The translations under genes and the position numbers were made by a program. From NCBI GenBank assembly GCA_020205615.1, contig JAINUW010000728.1:205001-269000 (forward strand): 64,000 nucleotides of DNA. Reading direction: 5' to 3'. Every line of letters starts with the position of its first letter. The stretch's first letter is position 1. The notes beneath the pieces were generated by a model. That model saw nothing but the letters and a program-made list of their open reading frames with translations. It was not told the DNA's origin and made no database searches. This DNA comes from Panax quinquefolius. Its lineage: Eukaryota > Streptophyta > Magnoliopsida > Apiales > Araliaceae. This document shows positions 55,294 to 64,000 of the stretch, piece by piece.

Positions 55294-56800
55294 CGAATAT
55301 ACGAGTAAAACCGACTTTAATTGATAAAGTTAAAGCCATTTTTCAAGCTCTGCACTGGAGTTGATGTGTAGGAGGAAGAAAGTGCAAGAAGGTGCTATGC
55401 CGGAAGCAAGAATCGATCAAGAAGGAATACTTTGAGTCAACTCTAGACTTTGTGTTTCTAACGACCCTGATTTAATGTATAAAATCATGATGGAGGCGCA
55501 GGTTAACACACCGATTTTGTAATCCATCTCAGGAGTACCAAAATGTATCATGATATTAAATCATACATTTTGGTGGAGCAATATGAAGAGAGAGATAGAT
55601 ATTTGCTATACATTTATCTTAAGGTGTCTAACTTGTCAACGAGTTAAAGCGGAGCATCAAGTACCAAAAGGTCCATTGCAACCACTTGGAATTCCAGAAT
55701 GGAAGTGGGAGCACATTACCATGGATTTCGTTACCGGTCTTCTTAAGGTTTCTCAAGGTATAGATGCGATTTGGGTCATTGTTGATAGATTGACCAAGTC
55801 TGCTCATTTCCTACCGATACGAAAAACTTATACACTTGAACGTCTTGCTCGTATGTACATAAATGAGATTGTAAGACTGCATGGTATGCCAGTATCCATA
55901 GTTTTTGATCAAGACCCAAGATTCACTTCACGATTTTGGGTTAGTTTGCAGAAAGCTATGGGCACAGATTTACAATTTAGCTCGGCATATCATCCTCAGA
56001 CAGACGGGTAGTCGGAGAGGACTATTCAAACTCTTGATGATTTATTAAGACTCTGTGTCCTTGACTTCAAGGGAAGTTGGGATAAGTTCTTACCATTGGT
56101 GGAGTTTTCCTACAACAACAATTATCAAGCAAGTATTGGCATGGCTCCATTTGAGGCGTTGTATGGAAGAAAGTGTCGTTCTCCAGTATGCTGGGATGAG
56201 GTGGGTGAAGCAACGTTGTTGGGACCGGAGTTGGTACGTATGACTACAAAAAAGATTCAAACGATCCAACAACGTATAAAAACCTTACAAGATCGACAAA
56301 AGAGTTATGCCGATCTTCATCGAAAGGATGTGGAATTCGATATAGGAGATCATTTGTTGTTACGTGTTGCTCCATGGAAAGGAGTTACGAGATTTGGAAA
56401 GAGAGGAAAGCTCAATCCTCGATTCATCGACCCATTTTTAATCCTCGATCGAGTAGGAACTGTGGCCTATAGACTCGCTTTATCGCCAAGTATGTCTCGT
56501 ATTCATAACGTTTTTCACATATCCATGTTACGTAAATATGTGGAAGACCCGAACCACATTATTGAGTTAGAATCGGATGAAATAGAGGAAGATTTGACGT
56601 ATGAAGAGGTTCCTGTTCAAATCTTGGATAAGAAGGAACATATTCTACGCTCCAAGGTTATACCTCAAGTCAAAGTTTTGTGGAGAAACCACGATGTTGA
56701 GGAAATGACTTGGGAGTTAGAATTTGAAATGAAATCAAGGTATCCTTACCTCTTCGACATATCAGGTACGTACCCTAATTTCAAAAGCGAAATTTCATAA
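55294..56800 (+). pseudogene. pol: Element A integrase and chromodomain
   Basis: The first ~250 bp holds the decayed tether after RNase H (PTLIDKVKAIFQALHW). The HHCC domain end is readable (FWWSNMKREID, CLTCQRVKAEHQ). The core frame from 55550 has [16 protein letters not shown] (Asp 55724), VFDQDPRFTS (Asp 55907, Ser-Asp-Arg changed to Phe-Asp-Gln) and TDG-stop-SERTIQ with TAG at 56009 where Gln is usual; Glu 56015 remains. The same frame continues to TAA 56798 through [44 protein letters not shown] and a chromodomain ([37 protein letters not shown]). Confidence 0.92.
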
Positions 56801-56811
56801 GAAGGGGAGGT
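56799..56811 (+). other. Polypurine tract of element A
   Basis: AAGAAGGGGAGGT lies directly before TGTAAGACCCC at 56812; it overlaps the pol stop codon. Confidence 0.85.
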
Positions 56812-57856
56812 TGTAAGACCCCAACTTTTATGAATAAAGATGAATTTTCTATAAATATCATTTTTGAATATTATGGAATGAATTTGATATAATGTTATAG
56901 TTGTGGGTAATATTTATAAATTTTGCAAAGTACGCAAGTTGTTATATAATATTCAATTGGTCGGGGAATATTCGTTTTAACAGGGAATATTCCTACAACT
57001 AAGACAATCATTGGTGGACCCCTAACGGAATTATTGTCGGATCGAGAAAACGACACAAAAATACTTTTTTATGAAAATAACTATGGAAGTTTTACCGTTA
57101 AGCTGTTGAAACACTCGGTGTTAAAAGTACACGATGTCTACGTAGTTACGCGATAGTAAAGAGTAGGTACGGTATTGATTATTGATGCTTACGTGAGAAG
57201 TCACTCAGTTTTGTTCAATTATTATTACAGTAATTACTGCATAGTATCTCACGTTATTTGATTCAATTATTGTCAATATTTTATAATCAATAATTGAGAT
57301 GACAAAGTTATTAATATTATTATTTACAATATTAACGATGTCTAGAAGTTCTGTCAAGGAGAGGTTTGGTCACCTAATTACGCGCCAATAGGGATAAATC
57401 CTTATTGGAAAGCCCCTTCTTTCCTGGGAACGACCTGATCGATTAATATTATGAATTATAATAATGATGATGAGTTTTGTTTTATTAGTATTATTAATGT
57501 TATAAAACAGAAAATCTTTTTATATAAAATAGAATACTTTTATAAAGTTTTTAATTTTATTAGACTAATAGTAAATCTTTTATATAAAATCTAATACTTT
57601 TTATAAAGCTATCTCATTTTATTAGACAATAATTAGAATATATTATATTTTATTATGCATAGTGTTTTATATAGTGCTGCATAGTGTTTGCATAATAAAT
57701 TTTTTTATATAAAATGTAATACTTTTATAAAGTTATTCGTTTTATTAGAATATAAATAGAATATATTATATTTTATTGTAAAGCAATCTGGGCCGTCCAT
57801 TTAAAGTAAATCAATCTGGACCGTTCATGAATTAGTTACTATACAGTCCATTCTTC

Positions 57857-57865
57857 TATAAATAG
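57857..57865 (+). promoter_or_regulatory. TATA box of element A 3' LTR
   Basis: TATAAATAG is identical in context to 39737-39745. It could drive readthrough into the F LTR. Confidence 0.6.
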
Positions 57866-58109
57866 AAGCTCATTCCTTCATTATTTCTTACAAATTCACT
57901 GAAACTCTAGAGAAAGAAACTATAAGAGAGAGTTCTTCTTCTATAATCTTGAGCGTATTTCTTTAGAGTTTAAGAAAGCTTTGAGCGTAGTGCAAGTTTT
58001 CTTTGAGTATATCCTCGTCCCACCAATTAAAATACTCTTCTTTTACGATAAGGGATATTATTTGTTGTACTCGTTAGGGGTATTCCTTCTTTCTTTTTGG
58101 TGAAATTCT

Positions 58110-58390
58110 TTTGTTATTCCATTATTTATTATTCATTGGAATAAACTTTGATCATGCTGGATACCCTATACTTGGTGAAATTCTTCTGTTATTCCATTAT
58201 TTATTATTCTGTTGGAACATCCTGTCTGTGTGTTTACGCATGACCTGGTTCCATTATTTATTATTCTGTTAGAATATCCTGTCGGTGCATTTACGCATAA
58301 CCTGGTTCCATTATTTATTATTCTGTTGGAATAACCTGTCTGTGCGGTCTATCGCTTGCTTGGTGATTTCTTTTGTTATTCCATTCTTTA
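58110..58390 (+). repeat. ~60 bp tandem units in A 3' LTR
   Basis: Four to five units with TTATTATTCTGTTGGAATA and CCTGTCTGTG are more uniform than in the 5' LTR array at 39990-40330. Confidence 0.85.
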
Positions 58391-59427
58391 TTATACTCAG
58401 TTGGTTAAATTTTTGACTTCTATACTCCATGAAATTAGTGGAATATCGTTGATATTTACGCTTCATCCAGTATCTTTTCATGGAAATATTCTTCTGAGCA
58501 TTCTTGAGTGTTACTCTACAAAGAAGTATCATGTTGACAATTTGGATATTATTAGTTCCTGGATAAATTAATTCTTGAACTTGTTTTATTGAATTCTTAT
58601 ATCATTGTCATCATCCTCATGTTTATATTATGTTGAAAGTCATCCGTGGGTCTGTAGAAAAGTGTATAGATGGACTTGGTATGATTATGACCAGGGATTA
58701 TTCGGTGTAATCATGACCGTAATGTTACAAATGATGTGGAAAAAGTCCTCATTGACCCGTAGTGCATTGATGGACAGTTGTTGGCATGATCATGACCATT
58801 GATGAATACATGAATATCCTTGGCTGTGGTGCATGGATAATTTGTGGCAGTGATACTAATGAATATCATTGGCCGTTGTGCAGGGATGATGTGGATTATT
58901 TATTAAGCTGAGTCTCAGCATTAAAAGTCTTGAAAAACCTTTTGAATCATAGAAGATAGTAGATTTTATTCTCTACTTGACTCTTCTAATGGATTGCTTG
59001 TTCTGCTGGAGTTAAACTTGATGTTTGTTATATTTTATCAGTTTAACACTGTTGAAGGCTAATAATAATTTATTCTACATTATCTTAGTCATAATATTAC
59101 TTACTGGGCTAGTCGAGCTCACCCTTTTGCTTTCATTGTTCTCTTTAGGAAATGAGAAAGTAGTAGGGACTAGTCGGGGAATAGAGTGATGGTCCAAATT
59201 ATAGCATTAGTAGTCCTCACTATTCTATGAAATAGTGTGATAATAAATGTAATGAGGACCCCATTGAGTTTGTATATTGTCTAGATGACAATATTTGTAT
59301 TAAAACTCACATCATATGTTTAGTCGTATTTTACACGACTGTTGTATAATTAAGTTGTATTTGAATTTTATACCATGTATTTAGCGACTCAGAATAGGTG
59401 ATGTATACCGATTTTGGGGGCGTCACA

Positions 59428-59432
59428 GCAAG
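59428..59432 (+). other. Target-site duplication GCAAG, right of A
   Basis: Identical to 38721-38725. The rejoined target reads GCAAGGGTGAGC, the reverse R/U5 motif of F. Confidence 0.95.
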
Positions 59433-60961
59433 GGTGAGCATAAGTTTGCCCAATAAGTTTAAGTTCAATAATTTAACGATATATCATGATTAAAAGAATC
59501 TGAATAATAGGTTGGCTATAATTCAACAATATAGTTGTGAATTAGCACGAACAAACTTTTGACTGAACAAGTATTAAATATGAACAAATATATCCGGACT
59601 GAATGGTAATGAAGGTGATCAGCCTTTCATACCTGACTTATACATGCAATATGTACAGAGTAAAATTCTACAATGGCAATCATCAATGATTATCCATAAG
59701 CTTATCTGAATGAAACAACTCTAAGTAGAGTTAAGTAAAACTTGTCTGAACCGTTGATTATCGTTATGCATTTTAATAAGCTTTGTCTGAAGACCTAATA
59801 TATATAATATATATATATACAAATTAGAATAATATCATCACAGTATATAAAATAACCTAAACACATTATCACATAAGCCTATCAGTCTATAACACACATA
59901 AGACCTAACCTCAAGTCAAACTTTGACAGTCTGAGTCGAGTTCGGCAAAATTCTAACAATCTGACGGTCTAGTCGGACAAACTTTCGAGTTTAAGTTCAA
60001 TTAAACTCTGCCTTAACACCTAACAATTATCTTAGATAATTTTCTTATCAGTCAAAATATTTTTCATAAGCTCGTAATAATTTTTAAATAATTATTATCA
60101 TTTATCTTGATTTTTCAATCATTAAAATCGTATTAATCTAACTTAAATACCACAATATTCTAATATATTAAATATTTATTTAGTATTAGATATTAATGAA
60201 ATACATGTCATAATATCATAACATATTTATAATATCTCAAAGTATTTTTAATACTTTATTATTTCCTTTAAATGTTTTTAAAGTAATTAAAAACATTATT
60301 CAATAATCAATTATTAATATAAATATCACATTATTCTCTTTATCACTAATATTTATTTAATATCAAATATTAATAAAAATCATAACTTAATATTATAATA
60401 TATTTATATTATATCAAAGTATTTTAATACCTTAAAATCATATTTATATGATTTTAAACACTTAAATACATTATCCGATAATTGTTTTTAATATTAAAAT
60501 ATTAATATTTTCATGACAAAATATCGAAGTTATATTTTATAACACTTAAATCATTTTATATGATTTTAAATCATTAATTCTATTTTCCATATTTAATTTA
60601 ATATAGTTATTAAATAAATTAATTATCATTAATATTAATTAATTAATGAAATTTATCACAAAATATTAAAAGTCATTTAAAATAACTTCAAATATTTTCT
60701 TATACCATAATATATATTTTCATTTATTTAAATCATTTTAAATAATTTATTTAATATTAAAATCAAATAAATTAAATACCATTTATATTCCAAAAATATT
60801 AAATATTTATGAAATATACTCAAAATAATAAAAAAACTAATTTTCAGACTTAAAAATAATTTTTAGGAATTTATTTTGTATTTTTAATAAATATAAACCA
60901 TTTAATTAGATTTATTTAAATAAAATATTAATTTTTGGAAATTAAATAATTAATAAAGGGC

Positions 60962-60989
60962 CCTATAGCGACATAACCGTCGCTATAGG
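60962..60989 (-). other. Hairpin in F right LTR (11 bp stem)
   Basis: CCTATAGCGAC, loop ATAACC and GTCGCTATAGG form a perfect stem. Compared with 16229-16256, one T-A pair is C-G. Confidence 0.85.
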
Positions 60990-62352
60990 TGTTCTTGGGC
61001 TAAACCCAGAAGTTCAAGTCAATTAACACAGTGCTACTTTGACCGGTTTCAATTCTTTGATCCGAAGGTTTTTGGGCTGGTAATTACTTTGATGTTGTAG
61101 ACCGAATGTAATACTACAAATCTAAGCAAAGTTCATGACCAAAACATATAATCACTGAGAGATCTAAGCCACCAAAATGTCTGACAACGCCGTTTTTCAT
61201 TTCTAGGTTTTCCAGAAATGAAGAACAGATCGTCCTGCCTCCTTTGAAGCTTCATAACTTGGAATCCGGGTCTGTCTTGGGTGATGTAAAGGTTCCATCA
61301 TGTAGTTCATATACCATGCCACAATTATCAAACACTATTATAGCATTTTATCAAAACATATGTGAGATCTAATACGGTCAAACCACGCTAGAAAGTTCGG
61401 CTCTTGAAGGTTCTGGGTTTCCCAGAAACCTTCATATATAAGGCGAAAAGGTCAACGCACTTTGACCTTGTTAAATTTCTACAATGATCATGATCTGAGT
61501 AATCTAATTGCTTTCATATGTAGTCTGAATGACAGGCTACAAAGATCCACCAACAACATGGCCTAACTACTAAACACACAAAGAAGATTAAGACCCCGCA
61601 GTGATTATCAAAAAATCTGGGTTTTCGGGTTACCCGAAAACCGATTTAAATGAAACGGTTAACGGGTTTTGACCACTGATAACTTTTAATCTACACTTGC
61701 TCTAGACTTGATTCAAGTTCCAGATCAAAGTCCTTACAACATACTACAAGTAAAAACTTTTAAAACACAAAAATAATTAACAGGTAAGGATATATGAGCC
61801 CTGCCATTCAGCTGTCAGGCCATGTTTTAGGGTTCATAGATCAGGTACGCCAATTTTGACTTTCGTGCATCTAGATGTTATAGATCCATGATCTACCAAC
61901 CCAGATCACTCAAAGACACCCTAATACACAACTCTAACCAATCAATTTCAACATATAACATAAGATCATTGATTTCAAAAAATTTAGGGTTTATACCTTT
62001 CTAGCTTTGATCTTTGTTTTCTGACTTTTGATTCTGATATTGGCTTGCTATGAACTGATCTTAGCTTGGTTTCTCACTCTCTCTCACTTCCCATTCCCGA
62101 ATTTTAGAGAGAGAAGGTCTTGGGAGAAATTGAAAACTAAAGTGGCCCTTTCTCTCTCTTTAATCTTATAAATTGATACAATGCAATGAATATGGCTGAT
62201 ACAATGGCTGATTTCAGTGTTTGTAGCACAAGGCCAGGGCTAGGGTTGGTTCACCAACTCACCTAAGGTCTAGATCTACAAGTTATGCTAAATAATGCAA
62301 TAAGGTCACTTTGGTCATTTTGCACACAAATTTAATGGCAACATGGTCTTTT

Positions 62353-62392
62353 GCCCTAACCCTTAGGGTTTAGGGTTTGAACCCTTAGGTTT
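62353..62392 (-). repeat. Telomere-like box in F right LTR
   Basis: A single unit of CCTTAGGGTTTAGGGTTTGA; the left LTR has two. Confidence 0.75.
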
Positions 62393-63249
62393 TAAAAATA
62401 AATTCTAGAATTTCAAAATTAGGTTTTCAAAATCAAAAATTAATATTTCTAAATTATAATTAGAATTTTCTAATTATATTAAAATTTCTTAATCATTATT
62501 AAAATCTTTCTAATTAGGGTTAGTATTTTCTAATTAAAATTGCTAATTTAGCAATTAGGGTCAAAATTGGTTATTAGGGTTTATAACCCACGGATTAGGG
62601 TTTTAAATAGAAAATAATCTTTCTAATTTAGAAATTAGGTTTCCTAATTAGATTAGGCTTTCCTAATTACTTATAACTTGAAAATTAGGATTAAGATTTC
62701 CTAATTAACATTGTAATTATTAAATTAACAATTAGGTTTTTCCTAATTATAAATTAGGGTTTCTAATCTAGAATTAGGGTTTTATAAATTAATTAGGATT
62801 ATCCCTAATTAGGTTATTATTAATAACGTTTAAACCTTAAACTCGCATTTGCATTCCCAAATTAGGGTTTTCAACTTCCGAATTAGGGTTCGGATTCCCG
62901 AAACTAAAATTAGGATTTCTACAACCGGTTTTAGGGTTTCTTGTTAATTGCTAGGGTTTTCTAACCGAATGTTGACATTCTTAACATATACTTAGGGTTT
63001 CTCACAGATATAGTTTATCTAGTCAACCCTTGACCCTTAACCACCTACGGTTCACATATGATACATTATACATAGAACATATTCACGTATATACTTAATC
63101 CTGAATAATTCATCATAAAAAATTTAAATTCACATAATTCCTACTCGAAAATCGTAAATCCATTCACTTATTTTTTGTCTAGATTTATTATTTAACCTTA
63201 ATTCAATATTTTAAAAAATTTTAAATATTCAAATTCTCAAGTTGTAACA

Positions 63250-63662
63250 AATTCAAACCCTGTATATATAGGTGCGAACGAGGCCTCACACTACTTCCAA
63301 ATAATTGCACAATGATCCACACACACACACACACATTCATATAACAGTTTCTTGAAAAGTGGCGGTCACCGTGGTAACACGGATGTCGGGGGGGTTCTCA
63401 ACACCTTCCCTCTGCATAATCAAGTCCCCGGACCCTAATGAATCTCGATTTCACCGACCCGTTTAGCAGTGTCACATCACTGGGTCAATGGCAAAAATTT
63501 TCCGGTTGTCTTTGGTATAACCAACTAGCTTAATCGTTATCGATCCATCGTCGATAATGACACACGCCTGGACCTTTTTCACTTATTTTTCAAACAAATC
63601 TCACATAATATGATAACACCAAAGAACAAGTAGTCTAAAAGGACAAATAAAAATCCCGACGC

Positions 63663-63664
<2 letters not shown>
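63250..63664 (+). repeat. Tat/Ogre-like 3' LTR tail (R/U5)
   Basis: AATTCAAACCCTGTATATATAG, GCGAACGAGGCCTCACACTA, a (CA)n run, GTGGCGGTCACC and AAAAATCCCGACGCCGA match 4345-4772 of the 5' LTR. It marks where the host 3' LTR resumes after element F. The final bases run into a TA microsatellite, so the exact end is unclear. Confidence 0.85.

Positions 63665-63726
<62 letters not shown>
63665..63726 (+). repeat. (AT)n microsatellite
   Basis: About 31 AT units at the LTR end. The reverse-strand open frame with poly-Tyr-Ile is a product of it. Confidence 0.95.
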
Positions 63727-63729
<3 letters not shown>

Positions 63730-63785
63730 GAATAATCAGTCCATACTCTTGGAATAGGACCAAAATCATTTTTTTTCTTTTTTTT
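63727..63785 (+). other. Short unassigned flank
   Basis: GTCGAATAATCAGTCCATAC and a T-rich run; no feature recognised. Confidence 0.4.
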
Positions 63786-64000
63786 AAAACAACTAAAAAA
63801 AATAAAAAAATTATGGAACTTAAATTTTTACATAATACTGTGTTTTGGGTGTGATTTGGATACATATAACAAAACATGAATGTACAGTCTATGCAGACTG
63901 TACATACATTTTTGGTAGGTATCCAAATCACACCCAATATATTGTATTATGGAAAAATTTCAGTTCCATAAAATATTAAATATTTTTTTAGTTGTTTTTT
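63786..64000. mobile_element. Inverted-repeat (MITE-like) element
   Basis: The left arm starts AAAACAACTAAAAAAA at 63786, and its reverse complement TTTTTTTAGTTGTTTT closes at the window edge. The arms of about 107 bases match over most of their length (TTATGGAACT, GGGTGTGATTTGGATA), around the centre TGTACAGTC-TATGCA-GACTGTACA at 63881-63904. There is no coding capacity. The right end may extend past 64000, so terminal repeats and target duplication cannot be fixed. Confidence 0.75.

Larger units (their letters stand above)
38726..59427 (+). mobile_element. Element A: chromovirus (Tekay/Del-like) Ty3/gypsy
   Basis: LTRs 38726-41363 and 56812-59427 are flanked by perfect GCAAG duplications. 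It has an initiator-Met primer site, a single gag-pol frame with a chromodomain, and a polypurine tract. Long LTRs with a chromodomain pol suggest the Tekay/Del branch. Element B sits inside RT, and about 1 kb of A's RT and RNase H is missing there. Stops and protease changes are mostly G-to-A or C-to-T, so the copy is dead. Its target was the R/U5 motif of the F LTR. Confidence 0.9.
56812..59427 (+). repeat. Element A 3' LTR
   Basis: TGTAAGACCCC...GGGGGCGTCACA, 2616 bp, with the U3 block at 57343-57435, TATAAATAG at 57857-57865, ~60 bp units at 58110-58390 and the R/U5 motif near 59104. Two ~65-70 codon frames shared with the 5' LTR are low-complexity and lie in the repeat region; I do not treat them as genes. 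Confidence 0.95.
15564..63249 (-). mobile_element. Reverse non-autonomous LTR element F
   Basis: Read on the minus strand: 5' LTR 63249 to 38485 (interrupted by element A), primer site 38484-38471, internal region to 36757, polypurine-like AGAAGAAAGGG, and 3' LTR from 36756 to 15564 (interrupted by array E). The complete LTR is about 4.06 kb. The left LTR lacks its last ~1.1 kb on the element's strand, consistent with a deletion that also removed part of the host 3' LTR. The internal region has no recognisable gag or pol, so it needs enzymes in trans. Confidence 0.8.
59433..63249 (-). repeat. Element F 5' LTR, main part
   Basis: It continues 38485-38725. The first ~0.9 kb has no counterpart in the truncated left LTR. 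From 60332 it aligns with 15564-18032 and then 36270-36756, with array E absent, so it records the empty site near 62755-62765. It contains the hairpin at 60962-60989, the telomere-like box at 62353-62392, many AATTAGGGTTT motifs and the end GTTGTAACA at 63241-63249. Confidence 0.85.
2351..63664 (+). mobile_element. Tat/Ogre-like Ty3/gypsy element, gutted and interrupted
   Basis: The pieces, in order, are the 5' LTR (2351-4774), primer site, leader (4796-5462), gag (5463-6134 and 14131 to about 15530), a scrap of 3' LTR U3 (about 15530-15563) and the 3' LTR R/U5 tail (63250-63664). No protease, RT, RNase H or integrase of this element is found, so it is non-autonomous or has lost pol. Two insertions account for most of the distance: a solo LTR at 6135-14125 and the reverse element at 15564-63249. 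Gag bears many in-frame stops, so this is an old copy. Confidence 0.75.

Noticed and set aside
63635..63937. 100-codon reverse frame with Tyr-Ile run
   Set aside because: Created by the (AT)n microsatellite and the foldback arm.

Overview
This window looks like intergenic heterochromatin from a large, AT-rich flowering-plant genome. I see no host gene, rRNA, tRNA or CRISPR array. Almost every base belongs to LTR retrotransposons inserted into one another. Plant origin is supported by chromovirus-type Ty3/gypsy pol with a C-terminal chromodomain, Tat-lineage gag, initiator-Met primer sites (TGGTATCAGAGC) and telomere-like TTTAGGG boxes.

Layout, oldest to youngest where it can be read. (1) The left edge (1-964) is the 3' part of an LTR, probably Ty1/copia, followed by a worn primer site. 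(2) A Tat/Ogre-like element follows: a truncated LTR copy (1015-2350), a complete 5' LTR (2351-4774), an Arg-type primer site, and a gag reading frame with many stops (5463-6134, resuming at 14131). It lacks pol, and a 3' LTR tail remains at 63250-63664. (3) Its gag is split by a ~5.3 kb solo LTR (6135-14125), which is itself split by a reverse solo LTR (7662-10387) with a perfect GAAAA duplication. (4) A reverse non-autonomous element, here called F (15564-63249), has ~4.06 kb LTRs and a 1.7 kb non-coding internal region. It sits between the gag remnant and the Ogre-like 3' LTR tail. (5) F's left LTR holds a reverse array, here E (18033-36264), of four LTRs alternating with three ~1.1 kb internal regions. 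F's right LTR holds a forward chromovirus, here A (38726-59427), with a perfect GCAAG duplication. (6) A's reverse transcriptase is interrupted by a second forward chromovirus, here B (43701-55293), whose outer ends are both missing. The right edge (63786-64000) is an inverted-repeat (MITE-like) element.

How the pieces relate. A and B both encode gag, protease, RT, RNase H, integrase and chromodomain, all broken by stops or shifts. E encodes none of the catalytic domains. It keeps an A-like leader, an A-like gag start, a coiled-coil protein also found as an extra ORF before gag in B, and the last residues of an A-like chromodomain. E therefore looks like an internal-deletion derivative that needs enzymes in trans. 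Several LTR families here share a U3 block and an R/U5 motif.

The points I find most worth following are the four-LTR array with its empty site in the sister LTR, the shared coiled-coil ORF, an ORF inside the E LTR leader, a hairpin kept by paired changes in the F LTRs, and a pattern in which differences between copies cluster at CAG/CTG/CCG triplets. That last pattern may be a consensus artefact at methylated CHG sites, so copy divergence and frameshifts should be read with care. Family names rest on motif recognition by eye; no search was run.
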